A stretch of DNA of 64,000 nucleotides from Pratylenchus scribneri (Eukaryota > Nematoda > Chromadorea > Rhabditida > Pratylenchidae), in contig JAQSEB010000019.1 in assembly GCA_030063045.1 (NCBI GenBank), positions 1,550,001-1,614,000 of the forward strand, given 5' to 3'. The notes beneath the pieces are model-generated. The model was not told where the DNA came from. It saw only the letters and a list, made by a program, of their open reading frames with translations, and did not search any database. The position numbers and the translations under genes were made by a program. This document shows positions 1 through 13,500 of this stretch, one piece after another. Every line of letters starts with the position of its first letter. Positions within the stretch are counted from its first letter, which is position 1.

Positions 1-1501
1 TAATAAATCAAAGATTAAATTTTTTGGAAAAGATATAATAATTTAATTAAAAAATTAAATATACAAATAATATAATTTATTTTACTCAATTTCAAAGGTG
101 AATTGCTATTATTGCTTTCGATATATGTTATATGGTTGTGCATTTTGATTTGGAAAAATATTATTTCAAGAAATATTCATCCACACCGGATCAATAAATA
201 AAGATAAGTTTTTCTCTATGTATTATAATTTTAAACCATCAAAAGAGCATTTTTCATTAAAGTTTTGGCACAACAATTGGGCAAAAAACAGCAGTTTCTC
301 CAAAAAAGGATGCCGAGAGCAAGACAATGGCAACTTGGCAAGATAAGTTTTTTATGTATTTTATGAAAACCATCAAGGTCCTTTTCTATTAAGGTAAAGC
401 AAGTAGAAATTTCTTCAAGAATGGATGCCAAGATCAAAGCAATGGCAAGAATGGCCGGCAATTTGTGATGGTATAATTTTTAATTTTTATTTAAAATTCA
501 TTCCGATTCATTTAAGATATGAATATGAAACGATGGGCAGGAATGATGGAAAAGAAGAAAATTTGAAAATTTCAATGATTTATCATCAATTTATTTCATT
601 TCAACAGCAGGTTATTCAAAATGGCCCAATTCGAGCTTATAAATAATAGCATAATTTCTATGAAAATTCATATGGAATATAATTTTTAAAAGCCGAGAAA
701 CTAAAAGAATATTATTTAAATATTATTTTAGAAATCGCAGAAATTTTGTTAATAACAAATGATTTGGCAATTTATTTTTAATATGACCTAAAATCAAAAT
801 ATTATAAAATTTATAATAGAGAATTAAAAAATCGGATTTAAAAATTAGATTCCATAAGGATTTTCATAGAAATTATGCTATTATTTATAAGCTCGAATTG
901 GGCCATTTTGAATAGCTTTAAATCGCTTTATTTTTGAATAAATTATTATTTATATTTGAATAAAATTTTGCTCAAAATTGCTTCATTATTTATTAAATTT
1001 TTAGTCAAATTTAGCTGCTATTTTACTAAAATTTAGCTGACTACCGTATTTTTTCATATACTTGAATTGACTCAATTTTCAGTTAATTTTGAGTCAAAAT
1101 TGAGCTAATCGACGGTTAATGTGAGTTAAAGTATTGCCTCACATCAACTGATAAATAACCGAAATTTGAGTCAAAATTAACCGAAATTTGAGCCAAATTT
1201 AGCCGATTCCAGTTTCAGAGAGTTATATGACATTTTATCCAAATTTTAAGACATTTTATCCAATCCGGTTTTTATTTTTTACTTTTTATTTTTTCGACAA
1301 TTTTATAGGTTAGGTAGGGGTAGGGCCTAGGGCGTAGGGGTAAGGTTGTTTTGGACCCAAAAACCAATGATTATTTCGGATTTAGCATGTTTAAAAACCC
1401 TTAAAACCAGTTTGAAAACATAATTCGTAAATGCTAACTATCAGAAACATGTTATATAAATGAAGTGAAACACGAATTTATAGACTTTTTAAAAAGATAA
1501 A
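1..1501. other. AT-rich intergenic DNA, no gene seen
   Basis: No exon chain with credible splice sites was found. The stretch holds two diverged tandem copies of a sequence at about 201-340 and 341-455, an inverted repeat (arms 611-678 and 849-916), a degenerate run of CCGAAATTTGAGTC-like motifs at about 1080-1200, and a G-rich patch at 1305-1345. The last 60 bases before 1502 are presumably the 5' leader of the next gene. Confidence 0.6.
611..916. repeat. Inverted repeat, 68-bp arms, 170-bp spacer
   Basis: The arm at 611-678 is matched in reverse complement by 849-916 with only a few mismatches; both contain ATGGCCCAATTCGAGC or its complement. The layout is that of a short non-autonomous TIR element or a hairpin-forming sequence. 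No target-site duplication was identified. Confidence 0.6.
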
Positions 1502-2607
1502 ATGAATTCCTCCGAACAAATGCCGCCGCCGCCTGAAACGAATTCAACATGTAAAGAATTGATTCAGCAACTTCATAAATTGAAGAAATTTCGAATTCAT
1601 ACGGGAAATATCAACAATTTCGTTGAATTGAAGCTTAAGAGGTTTTAAAATTGTTTAAAATATTGATTTTATCCTAAATTTTAGGTTCACAAATTCAGCA
1701 GAAGAGCTCAATGAATCATTAAAGCTTATGTTAAAAGACCTTCCATGCGATACGCAAATCCAAGATGATGGAATGCTTCTTCTTACGGATAAAAAGGATT
1801 GTGACAATGCGTATGAACGCGATGATCTAAAAATTACACTGAAACTTTTCTTGGAAACTTTCGAATTCCAATACATTTCTGATGCGACAGGTTGTCAATT
1901 TTTAAAGTTTTATTTGAATTAAAATTATTTTTGCAGAAGCAGTTTTACAACAATTGCAAACGGATTCAATTGAACAACTCATTTTGGCCTTTCCAGAACC
2001 AGGTAAATTAAAATTCAAAAATTAAAGTTTAATAAATTCATCTAAGCTTATGATGGCGATTATGCCGGTGGCATTGACGAGAAATGGTTCAACGAAGTGT
2101 TGAGGATTTGGAAAGAGGCCGAAGAAAGATTGGTCTCCAAAGGGAAAGTGCTGAACATGGGTGTGGCCGATTTCCAACTTCCCGAGCTTAAACGACTTTT
2201 TGAGGCAGCCGCAAATCAACATAAACCACGGGTGGTGCACGTTTTCATTGAAGGATGTTGTGTGGTAAATTTTGAATAATTTTTGATACAATAAATTAAT
2301 TTACTTTTTAGGTTCCGCCAGAATTACAAAATTATGCAAAGGACAATTCAATCCAATTGCTCACCCACAACGATCCTCGGCCATTCCCTTTGAAGGAAGT
2401 TTTTCACACATTTTGTGGTAGTTCAAATACGGCAGGCAAATTGGATTTCAAACCGGTTTGGGCAGGTCGATACACGGTTTGGGTGCGAAGGAGGAGTTTA
2501 ATGGCAGCGAAGGTAAATTAATGAAATTTAATATTTTAAAATAATTATTTAATATTCAGGGATTCATTGTTCAATTCATTTCCTCAAATGATGATGAGAA
2601 TGCCTAA
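1502..2607 (+). CDS. Glutamate-cysteine ligase modifier (regulatory) subunit
   Basis: Six exons (1502-1641, 1685-1890, 1937-2002, 2047-2264, 2312-2512, 2560-2607) join to 292 codons, close to the 274 residues of human GCLM. The protein is the regulatory partner of the catalytic subunit in the first, rate-limiting step of glutathione synthesis in the cytosol, lowering the Km for glutamate and relieving feedback inhibition. Recognisable blocks are RIHTGNINNF near the N-terminus (human HLQTGNLLNW), GVADFQLPELKRL (human GTSDLDKTQLEQL), CCVVPPELQNYAKDNSIQLL and the invariant LLTHNDP. The fold is that of an aldo/keto reductase lacking the catalytic role. All introns are 43-47 bp with GT-AG ends. 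The ATG is the first in frame and gives the expected N-terminus. No linked glutathione gene is seen. Confidence 0.93.
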
Positions 2608-3394
2608 TTATTGAATGAATTACACTGGAAAATAAATTATTTAATAATGAATGAATGTTTGATGCACAATTTAATGCCATTTATTTTTGTTTTTCCATTT
2701 AATAAATAAATTTTTAATTCTTTATTGTTTACAAATAATTCCAATTTCTCCAAATTGTTTTGTGCTGCCATAGTTTACCCCAAAAATGGATGGATGGGTC
2801 ATTAGGTCATTTTCTCCCCTCATCAGGCCCCATTTCCTTTGGCCCATTTCCTCCCCACCAATTTCCAATTCCATTGTCCTATTCTAAAATTGCGCAGTCC
2901 TCTCTTTTGGCCAATTGGTCTTTTAGACCTTCTCCTTAAACCCAAAAATGTGGACAACAATTTGCATAGTCCATACACTCCACCAACCCGGAATATCCAA
3001 GAAAGTGCGGGAAAGGGACCAATGGGGCATTCCTACATTGTGCCACCTCTTTTTGCCTTTGCCCCAGCAAATGGGGGCAATTACGGAAGGGCGCCTTCCT
3101 TCAATGGACTTCACCAATTATTCGCACTCAACAAAAACACTTTTCATTGCCAGTTGCCACTCTTTTTTGCCATCAACTCCTCCTTGACTTTTTGGCCAAT
3201 TTTGGTCCTTTTCTTTTCCGGCAGCCGTCAGCCCCATTTCCTAATCCAATCCACTCGGCCAAAACCTGTCCCCTCCCTCCCCTTTTCCCGCCTTCGCTTT
3301 CCTTCCTAATCCAATCCTATTTTGAATTCTTCAAATTCCGCAACAACAATTTTGCCCCCAAAATCCAAAACCCTTTCCCATCCAGCAGCTGAGG
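2608..3394. other. Intergenic, pyrimidine-rich, no gene called
   Basis: After the GCLM stop the sequence is AT-rich and includes AATAAA-type signals near 2630-2710, then becomes C/T-rich. An open frame at 2839-3309 has composition like its surroundings and no recognisable motif, so it was not called. Confidence 0.5.
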
Positions 3395-6300
3395 ATGTGC
3401 TCCAATTTCGGCCTCATTTTGTTGTTTTTTCTCCTTTATTTCATTTCCATTTTTCGTCCTTCTTTCTTTTGCCCTTTGTCCTCCTCCTCCTTCTCATTTT
3501 CATTACCGTCTCAATGCCATTGCCAACCGGGCCCTTCACTCATTTGCAGGTATTTTCCTTCTAAAATGTCCAAAATATTCCATTCCCCTTCTCACCAAAA
3601 GTTGTTCCAATTCTCGTCCAAATCTCCGTATTTCTGCCCAATTTATTCCCCAAAAATTGCATCAATTCATTGTTCATTCCTGCCATCAACTTTTCATTCC
3701 TGCCGGCACATTTCGCGCCAAAAGTGTCCTCGACCAGATTAAATTTATTGACATTGGTTCCCTCCACATTGGTTTGTGGTCATTCTCAAAATTATCATTG
3801 TCAATTTCATTGAATTCAGAATCCAATTCTTTCCATGGAATTCGTCGTTCGCCTCGTCTTTTTCTCCTCCAAAATATTAGCCATATTCCTTCAATTCCAC
3901 CAATGGCATTTGCCGGACTTTCTCGCCTTCAACATTTTTGGCTTCGCAATTTGTCAATTGGGGTTATTCGGCCTCGCGCATTCTCAAAATTGCGAAAATG
4001 TTTGCCAAATTCCTCAATTTTATATTAATTCCCCATTTTTAGCTGAATATCTTTATTTTCATCAAGTCCAAATTCAGGCATAGGCATTCTAATTTAATTC
4101 AATTTATTCAATCATTTTAAGCGCGTTGAATCCGGTGGTTTTGGCCAAATTTCAGGGCTTGATCATTTCTTCATTCGGAATCGAATTCGATTGGATTGGC
4201 TTGCCGAAGGAGCATTTAGAGGCAGTAAAATGGAAGAATTGGTTTTGGAGGATGCAATCATAAAAGGACATCCTGGGGCATTCAATGGACTTATTAGGGC
4301 CAGGGCCAAAAGAATCCGACTTCTGAATTGTCGATGGGGTGGAAGAAGGCGGAGAAAAGGGAATAAAACGAATCGGAAAAAGGGGAAGAAAATGGACGAA
4401 AGTGGCGGAGGAATTGAAGAAATGTGAATGACTGACTTTCATTTGCTTCATTTGATATCCATTTTTCAGGCTAATCCGAAATTTAACAATTTGGGAAATG
4501 TTTTCGCCCTTGCAAATTCATTCATCCCTTCTTATTGAGAATAGTTCAATTGGATATTGGCCATCAGATTCATCGATTATGGTCAATGTCCAACCCAACA
4601 ATCATCTTCGTATTCGCAATAGCCGAATTCGTGTTTGGGAATCGCCGGCCATTGGATCCAAAAAAGCAACAGTGGAATATTCCAGAATTGGCACAATTCG
4701 ACCATCATCGGTTTGATTCAATCAAATTCATTCCAAATTCCCACATTGTCACATGTCAGTATTTCCCTAAAATTCCTTCACCACTTCCATCCCTTCGAAT
4801 CGTTGATTGTCGTCTCCGTTTTTTGGCCTCAAATTCTTTGGCCATTTCCTCATTTGAATTGCTCAATTCCACTGTGATGCGTTGGCATGGTTCACCGTTG
4901 GCCATGGCCAATGTCGATGGTGGCATTTTGATTGAAAATTCACGGTTGGGCATAATGCCGGATTCGAAGGATGGCGAAATTGAGGAAAACAAAGGACCAT
5001 TTTCCCAGTTTGATTTTGGCCATTTTTATTATTAATTTTATTATTCTTTTCCATAGAATAAATGCCACCCAATTTCTTATTCAACAAAGCAAAATTGAAG
5101 GCCAAATTGGGGCGAATCCATTTTGGCAAACAAATGTCAGTGTTTTTTTTGAATTAAAAATTTTAAAATGGCCTAGCCTCTCGCCCCCGGGTCTTCGCCG
5201 GGAGACTAAGCGCCCAATGGTCCAAGGAAAGGAATTGGGTTTAGTTGGCCTAGATTTTATTAAATATATTTATCTGTTGAAAAATTTTGATAAAAGAAAC
5301 TTCTTAAAGTTGGCGAAAAAATGAACCAAAAAGTGAACATTTTATGGGAAAAGGAGTGGATTTAAAAAGGCAGATTGAGGCATTATTTGAATATTTGATG
5401 ATAGAGTGGCAGGGCGATTAGGCAAAAAATGGGGGTACAGTAGGATGAATGGGAAAAGCCCTCAGGCATTATTGGCATTGACAATTGTTTTCACAGGTGA
5501 ATGGACGATTTGAAATCAGAAATTGTGAATTCACTGCTCCTCTGCCTGAAAGCCTTTTCAATGGTTTGACTGCAATTGAAGGCATCCAATTCAGTGGGAA
5601 TGAATGGCCTTGTGGGAATAATCAATGTGACGGAATTGAACAGTTTGGGGGAATTAATAAATGAATGAATGCATTTCTTCCTTAAAATATTCAGATTACT
5701 TTTGGCCTCATTTTCCCTACCACATTGGAATTTTGCCGCAAATCGCTGTTTGCCTCCTTCAGCTGAAAATGCCACCAATTATTCCACATTGCCTACTGAA
5801 TGCCATCCACCATCCCCGCAAAATGATTCCTCTTCAATTTTGTGCCGCCAATTGGGCAATTTCCTCCAAGATTGCCTTTGCGTTTCCTCCTCACCTCCTC
5901 CCCAACCAATTCCACTTCATCTTTTCCCGCAAATTCGCATTCTTCTCCTTTCGGATTGTGCCGATTCCATTGTTCAGCCACAATTCAATGTGAATTCTTC
6001 GCATCAAATCAGCCATTTTTATGCTTTTCGAATTGGCCAAATTCAAATTGAGTTCGTTCCAAAATATTTAAATAAAATCCCATCCAATTTAACATTATAG
6101 CCATATTCCCACCTCTCTTCGCTATCTTCACATTCGGCATTCAACTTTGCAATTTGAAAGCATAAATGCCTTTTCGAATGCTCATCTTTTGGAAATGAAC
6201 ATTTTGGATGGTCGATTGGAAGGTGAAGCACCATCGGCGGATGATTGGAATCGATTGGGCCAAATTAGATTGGAAAGGACAAAAATTAGCAAAGAATGGA

Positions 6301-6503
6301 CAAGAGCATTGGCCATTGGGGAAGGAGGCGAAATGCCATTAGACGAAATTGACAGCAATAGAGAACTGGCATTACGAAAAAGATGCGCCCAAAAGGAGGA
6401 TTGCCCAGCTGAACGAAATGGCCTAAGTAAGAGGCAAAGATGGAGGAATATTTTCGTTTATATTTTGTTGGTTTTGTTAATATTGCATAAATTAATATGT
6501 TGA
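3395..6503 (+). CDS. Secreted/membrane leucine-rich-repeat-like protein (multi-exon)
   Basis: The first exon encodes a strongly hydrophobic signal peptide followed by a Cys-rich start (CHCQPGPSLIC), like the cysteine cap of extracellular LRR proteins. Later exons carry loosely repeated LRR-like units, for example HIPSIPPMAFAGLSRLQHFW then LSIGVIRPRAFSKL (about 3870-3990), WLAEGAFRGSKMEELVLEDA (about 4190-4260), PLPESLFNGLTAIEGIQFSG (about 5540-5600) and SLRYLHIRHSTLQFESINAF (about 6110-6180). The last exon ends in IFVYILLVLLILHKLIC, a C-terminal membrane anchor or GPI-type tail. A likely final intron of 47 bp ends at 6102. A dispersed repeat (about 5155-5485) lies in one intron. I do not recognise an orthologue. 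The exon chain, especially the first intron (about 3552-3600), is approximate. A receptor or adhesion role is inference from the architecture only. Confidence 0.6.
5155..5485 (+). repeat. Dispersed intronic repeat, about 320 bp, copy 1
   Basis: It shares its 3' half with copies at about 34365-34680 and 49405-49745: GTGGATTTAAAAAGGCAGAT, then a GGCATTATTTGA-type block, a GGCGATTAGGCAAAAA-type block, GGGTACAGTAGGATGAAT and GGGAAAAGCCC. The 5' part has a GC-rich CCTCTCGCCC...GGGAGACTAAGC... segment. This is the most diverged of the three copies. It lies in an intron of the LRR-like gene. Confidence 0.7.
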
Positions 6504-7501
6504 ATAAAAGAATTTATACCTCATCATTCGTTTATGAAAATGCATTCAAATTTTTGAAACGCCCTCAAATTCCACCTATTTGGCCACTTTTGCGCATTTT
6601 CATTCCCTTTTTCAATTCTTCCTTTTTACATTTCCAATTGTACCTTTCCATTATTCACCGTTTTCATTCCATCCAAATCGATGATTGTTGCAACGGACCC
6701 CCATCCCCCAATTCCCATTCTCCGCCCCCCAAAATCGCCCAATCATTTTGAATCGATTCATTCCACCCCGAAGGGGAACATCTTCTTCCTTCCTCCCCCC
6801 TCCCCCTCCCACTTCATCCACCAAATCCCCTTCCCCTCGATTTTCTGATCGCCTAGGGCTGAATCGATCTTCTTCCCATATTCTTCCCATTCGCCCACAA
6901 AACCATTCATTTTCCCTCAATATTCACCTTCATTCATTCAATGCCGGCCCCACCATTTGGCCATTGCCGCCAGCAGCATTTGTCTACCCACATTCCCCTC
7001 CATCTTTCCTTTCAAATTGGCCCCGCCGGTGTGCAGCAGGCGGCGTCATTTGGCCGCTTGGCCCAATTCCCCCATATCCGCCTTTGCCTCCATTTTGCCC
7101 CTTTCCTCCATCCATTTTTAATTGAGCTGCCCCCTTTCCCCAATTTCCACTTCCCCTTTTGTGCCTTCCACCAACTCAATTCATTCGGCCCCAACCCAAA
7201 AGGCAGATTTAGTTAGGGCCAAACAACGACAACAAAATGGCAGGGGATTTGGGGGATTGAATTGTGTTGTCGCCCTCCTCCTCCTCCTTGTTGGATTTGG
7301 GTTTTCTGTTGGCCATCCTCCCCCCCCCCTCCCCATTCCCATTGCCCATTCATTTCCCTCCCTTTCCTTGTCCATTTTATCCCTTTCCTTTTCTTCCATT
7401 TGGCCTCCACCGGCCATTTTCATTGTCACCCATTTTTATTTCTCGACTGCCTCATTCAAACCCAAAAAAAAAAATCTTTCCCCTTTCCAAAAAACAGCAA
7501 A
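6504..7501. other. Intergenic, C/T-rich, poly-C tract, no gene called
   Basis: Several open frames here owe their length to Pro/Ser/Phe-rich low-complexity pyrimidine sequence and have no splice-supported partner. A run of ten C lies at 7320-7329. The last bases are the likely leader of the adenylyl cyclase-like gene. Confidence 0.5.
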
Positions 7502-10500
7502 ATGCCATTTTTGCGGGCCCGGCCGTTCGGCTGTGCCCAATTGGAGGCCCTTTTCCGCCATCAATTGGTCCATCGCTCGGCCGCTGATTTGCTTCGATGT
7601 ATTTCGGTCATTGTCCTCCTCCAATTGATGCTTGCCCTTTTCCGGGTGCCTCAACCTGATCCGGCATTGCTTTGGCTTGCCGGTTCCGCTTCATTCGGAT
7701 TGGGTTGGTCTTGGAATTGGCAACAAAAAGAGGAGGGAAAAATTGATTAAATAAAGGAAAAGGACCAATTAATTCGCACGAGAAATTCAAATAAACATTA
7801 AAAATACAGTTTTAAATATCCAAAAACATTTAAAGCATTGGCCCTTGGACTGGCCTGTTCACCTCCATTCACCCAACATCCCCTCATCCCTCTTTGTGCC
7901 CTTTGGCTCTGTGCCCATCCACTCCTCCTCCTTCCATGGCCTTCTTTGGCATTGTTTCCCTCCATTTTGGCCATTCCTCTTCTTTATGCCTTCTTTCCAT
8001 TCTCATTGTTTTGCATTGCCTTAATCGCCTCATCCATCTCAATCGCCCAATTAGGCTCGATGGCCACTTTGGGTGATTTTGGTTTGGCAAAAGTTGGTTT
8101 AAATAAAATGGGGGAAATTGAGGAAATGAAATAAATTTAAGGTCATTGCCGCATTTCTTGCCCATCTTTGGGCCCATTTAGTGGGTATTTATGCACTTTG
8201 CACAGGTTCAAATTGTCCAAATTGAATTCCACACACAATTTTACAAACTAAGGCCGAAAAATAAGTCGTGCCGTTTTTCTGAATGCTCGAAATGCTTTGA
8301 ACAGTGACAAAGAATTGCAAAGGGAAGTGGGAAGGATGGTGAGCCAAAGGAATCGCCCCTTAAATTATTTTGTGTTCTTTCCAAAGGCCAATTTACTTTC
8401 CGGTTCTTTGCCTCCTCACATTGTCCAATCTGTTCAAAACCAGTTGGGCATTGCAGAAGTGCCAAGAGTTTTTGTGGAACATTTCAGCCATTCCAGGTTA
8501 GTTAAGATTAATTTCGCCTATTTTAATTTGTTTCTAGATGAATTATTTTATACATCCAATCTACCTTTCCCAATAATCTAATTATAAATCAATTTAATTT
8601 TATTCCCAACCATCTCCCTCCAATTCCCTTATTCTTTAGTGTCATTTTTGCTCGCCTCTATGGTCTTCCCTCCATTTTGGCCCAAATCCAAGTGGTCGAT
8701 TCCACCCGATTGCTCAATGAATTTGAATGGCGTTTGAGGGGTTTGGCCGAGGCCAATGGCCTTTTGCTCGTTCCATCGCAGCCTGAAACAATCCTCGCCC
8801 TTGCCGGTGTGCCCCAACCTCGTGTCGATCATGCAGCTATCGCAGTCCAATTCGGCACTGATTTGGCCGCACTTTTCCACTCATTTTCCGTTGCCACCGC
8901 CGCCCAACTCCAAATTCGTGTTGGCATTGGCTCCGGTTCACTGTCCACCGGCATTGTTGGCTCGCGGCGTTGGCATTTTGACGTGCTGGGAATGGCCGTA
9001 GATGCGGCCATGTATTTGGAGGGAATTTGTCCCGCTGGGTTCGTTCCATTACAAAAATATTATTTCAAATTCTTTTTAGTTCGGTTCTACTTTCCGAAGA
9101 CACTTGGCGTCGATTGGAAGGCAAATTCGCGGCAGAACGATTGGCCCAGGGGGCATGGCAAATCAAAGGATCCAGTGGAGAGAAGACATCCTCTACCGTA
9201 AAACCTTGGCTTTTTTCTTCGCCACCTCGTCGATTTTCCCTTCTCACATTGCAACAGGTAAAATGGGAAAAATCAGCTATTTTAATGACATATTTTGGCT
9301 TTAGGGGTTAATCTTTTCGAACTATTAAAGGAAATTGTTTAATTTAGTCCCATTTTATTGTACAAATTCATGGATATTTCATTTCCTCACCATAATTTTT
9401 TGAACATTTATAAAATTATTTACTTCCCAAAAGGCTGTTCTCCGACTTCTCCAGCATCCGCCCCGTTCTTCGCCAATTCCGGGCACAATTCCCGCATTGA
9501 CTGCCCCAACAACGCCATTCAGTGGCGGCGGCAAAAGAAAGGAATTTGGCGCATCAAAAAAGAGCAAAAATGTCGGTGGTCAAATTGGCTCGTGCCGCCA
9601 GCTGGATTCCTTGGTCGGCCCTTTACCTACTGGCCTTCATCCACTTTCACTACATTTTACTGACCCAAAATTGGAACGAACTTTCCACGCCCAACCCGAT
9701 CGGTGGCTCATTCCTGGAATGGCCCTTTGTGTCCTCTTCCTCGCCATTTTTGGTCTTTTCCAAGCTTTGGCCATGCCACGAATGCTCCCAAATTTGGCCA
9801 CTCTCGGTCTGGCCCTCTCCTTGATGTTCCTCCTTTTGTTGGCACTTTACGTCAATTTCCTTGAAGTATGTTGGCCAAATTAAAATATTTTTTTTCTAAA
9901 TTCCATCAAATTTCGGCCATTTTAATTTATTTTTCCTCCAGAGTTTTTGTCAATTCGTCACTCGAACTGCTCTTGGCCATTGCATCGCCGTTCTCCTCGT
10001 TTTGGCCGCCCTTTGTACATGTGGATTCGCCACCATAGTTCGTCCCATTCTGAATTCAAATAAATTCGTTAAATATTCCATTTCAGTTTTCCTGCCCTCA
10101 ATTTGTCTCCCAATCCGCAATTTGCCAGCCGGCACAATTCCCCGCCGTCTCCTTGGCCCTTTGGATGCTTCTGTACGTGTCATTTATTTATTTATTCAAT
10201 CCAATTATCTATTATTTTTTTGCGATTTTAATAAATAATAATAATGGACAATAATTTTAGATATAGGCTAAGAATTAAGAGTTTCAATTCCCTTTTTCCA
10301 TATTCCTTTTTTTTATTAAAATTTGACCTTTTTTTCCTATACAGTACCTCCGTCTTCATTCGTCTTTCCTCCCTGCTCCTCCTTTTCATCCTGTTGGCTT
10401 CCATTGCCATTTTTTGCCTCCACCTTTTCCTCACTCATCCTGGCCTTTATCCCGATTTGCTTTCTCGGCTCGATTTGTGCATTGCGCTCATTGCATTGGC

Positions 10501-13500
10501 TTTGCTCATTTTCTTATTGGCCCGTCGCAATGAATTACTCCTTCGAATGGACTTTTTGGCCCTTTTGAAGGCGGTCGAGGATGGACGCCGTTTGGAACGA
10601 GTCGAATTCTACAATGACCAAATTTTGATGAATGGCAAGTTCCCCCGAGAGGTTTAATCCATTCATTTTGGTGGCAAAAGTGGGTTATTTCAATTAACTC
10701 TGAATTAAATAGAAGTTAATCTCCAATTGTTTTGACTGAAAATAATGAAAAATATTGAGGGCCTTTTGACCTTTTAAGGGCTATTTTAATAAAAAGAAAT
10801 AGGTAAATGTCTCATCAAATAAATCCTTCCCCTTCCATTCATATCCCATTAAAATGTTTGCAGCATTGCCCGCCCATATTGCCTTCAATTTTACCTCTCG
10901 CCTTGACCCATACGCCCATTTGTGCCCAAGTGTGGGCGTACTTTGCGCCAGATTGGGCCGATCTGGTGATTGGGTCGGTGAATTCGGTTTTGACCGCTTG
11001 AATCGGTTGGTCTGCGAAATTGACCAAAGAATGGGCCAATTGAGCGAAAGGCGCCTGGAGAAGGTGCGCACCGGACATTGTTACTACACGGCGGCATGTG
11101 GCATTTTGCCTGAATTGGCCAACAATGTATGTGCCAAGTGCCCCATTCCTCCTAATAATTCCCCCAAAGGTGAATGATGCGCCATGCACAATTGGTGAAC
11201 AATTGGCTGCATTGGCGGATTTGGCCGAATTCATTCAGGTAAAAATATTAGTATATAAGAATTCTTTGGTATTCAACAAAATGACCAGAAAGGCATAAAT
11301 CTAAATTTTAGTTATTTCATTTTGTTTATTTTTTTCAGGAATTGGCCGAATCTGAAGGACTTGAAGTGGCCATCGGCTTGGATTGTGGTTCGGCATTGTC
11401 CATTGTGGTTGGGGCGGACAAACCCCATTATGAATTGTTGGGCCAACCTTGCACCAGGGCTAAGGCAAATTAATTTTCCAATTGTAAAATATTTATTTGA
11501 TTTTTACAGAAATTGACGGAGGCGGCCAGTGCACTTGGTGGCGGATGCGTTCTCCTCTCGGAGGACGTATTCCTTGCCCTTCGGCCACGTTCACAATTTC
11601 GTTTTGATGAACGAAGTGCTCTCAGGCAAGTTCATTAAAATTATTCCTTTCTGATTCAAAAATTTTTTGGGAAAATTCGATGGAATTTTCGGTTGAAAAT
11701 AACTCATCAGTAAAATTTACAACTTTTTGACCATTCTACAAAGTAATTATTTTCAGTGTTGGCCCCGGCTTGATCGCCTATTCCCTGCTTCGTGCCCATT
11801 CCTCAAATTTGGCGGCTCCCTCAAATCAAAATGGCCTACAAATCCAACAACCAAAAATGGAGGAGGAAGAGGAGGAAATGCCTCCAGCCTCCAATGATCC
11901 CCCTCCTCCGATTCCACCACCCCACCGTGGCATTCCCGCCCAAATCATCAACAACGAAAATGTGGCAATCTCCCAAAATGGCCATCAAAAACCGCCAATT
12001 CCTTCTGCAAATGGTCGTCCTCCTTTGCCATCTTCACCTCGAATTCGAGCAAATCCGTTGGCCATGGCCGTTGATGGACATGCATTTTCCGCTTTTTCCG
12101 CCTCATCCGCCCAGTCTCTTTGCTCCACTGAACTTTTTTCAGTGGATTTGAGTGTCGAAACGGATTCACTTGAGTTGGAATGGGTTACGCCCGAAATGGT
12201 GGCAAATGGGCAATATCGGTAAGAAAAAAATGTAATGGAAATGAAACATTTGCATGGTAGGGATAAAGAGAGAGGGAATTCAATAATTTTTAATGGTTTA
12301 AATTGAGTAATATTGGGAAAGAATCCAATAAAGAGTTGCCTGGAATTAGAATAGAAGAACTTTACAATTACAATTCAGAATGGGGCAATTACAATTACAA
12401 ATCAGAATGAGGCAATTATAATTATAAATCAGAATGAGGCAATTACAATTACAAATCAGAATAGTGCAATTACAATTACAAATCAGAATGGGGCAATTAC
12501 AATTACAAATCAGAATGGGGCAATTACAATTACAAATCAGAATAGTGCAATTACAATTACAAATCAGAATAGTGCAATTACAATTACAAATCAGAATGGG
12601 GCAATTACAATTACAAATCAGAATGGGGCAATTACAATTACAAATCAGAATGGGGCAATTACAATTACAAATCAGAATGGGGCAATTACAATTACAAATC
12701 AGAATGGGGCAATTACAATTACAAATCAGAATGGGGCAATTACAATTACAAATCAGAATGGGGCAATTACAATTACAAATCAGAATGGGGCAATTACAAT
12801 TACAAATCAGAATGGGGCAATTACAATTACAATTCAGAATAGTGCAATTACAATTACAATTCAGAATAGTGCAATTACAATTACAAATCAGAATAGTGCA
12901 ATTACAATTACAATTCAGAATGGGGCAATTACAATTACAAATAAGAATTGGGGCAATTACAATTACAAATCAGAATGGGGCAATTACAATTACAAATCAG
13001 AATGGGGCAATTACAATTACAAATCAGAATGGGGCAATTACAATTACAAATCAGAATGGGGCAATTACAATTACAAATCAGAATGGGGCAATTACAATTA
13101 CAAATCAGAATGGGGCAATTACAATTACAAATCAGAATGGGGCAATTACAATTACAAATCAGAATAGTGCAATTACAATTACAATTCAGAATAGTGCAAT
13201 TACAATTACAATTCAGAATAGTGCAATTACAATTACAATTCAGAATAGTGCAATTACAATTACAAATCAGAATAGTGCAATTACAATTACAAATAAGAAT
13301 TGGGGCAATTACAATTACAAATCAGAATGGGGCAATTACAATTACAAATCAGAATGGGGCAATTACAATTACAAATCAGAATGGGGCAATTACAATTACA
13401 AATCAGAATGGGGCAATTACAATTACAAATCAGAATGGGGCAATTACAATTACAAATCAGAATGGGGTAATTACAATTACAAATAAGAATTGGGGCAATT

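Noticed and set aside
1305..1345. G-rich TAGGGG/TAGGGC run considered as telomeric
   Set aside because: It is short and irregular and not the nematode TTAGGC repeat.
2839..3309. 156-codon open frame upstream of the LRR-like gene
   Set aside because: Low-complexity pyrimidine-rich composition, no motif, no splice partner.
7122..7628. Overlapping Pro/Phe/Ser-rich frames before the adenylyl cyclase-like start
   Set aside because: They arise from C/T-rich sequence; only the frame from 7502 continues into homologous exons.
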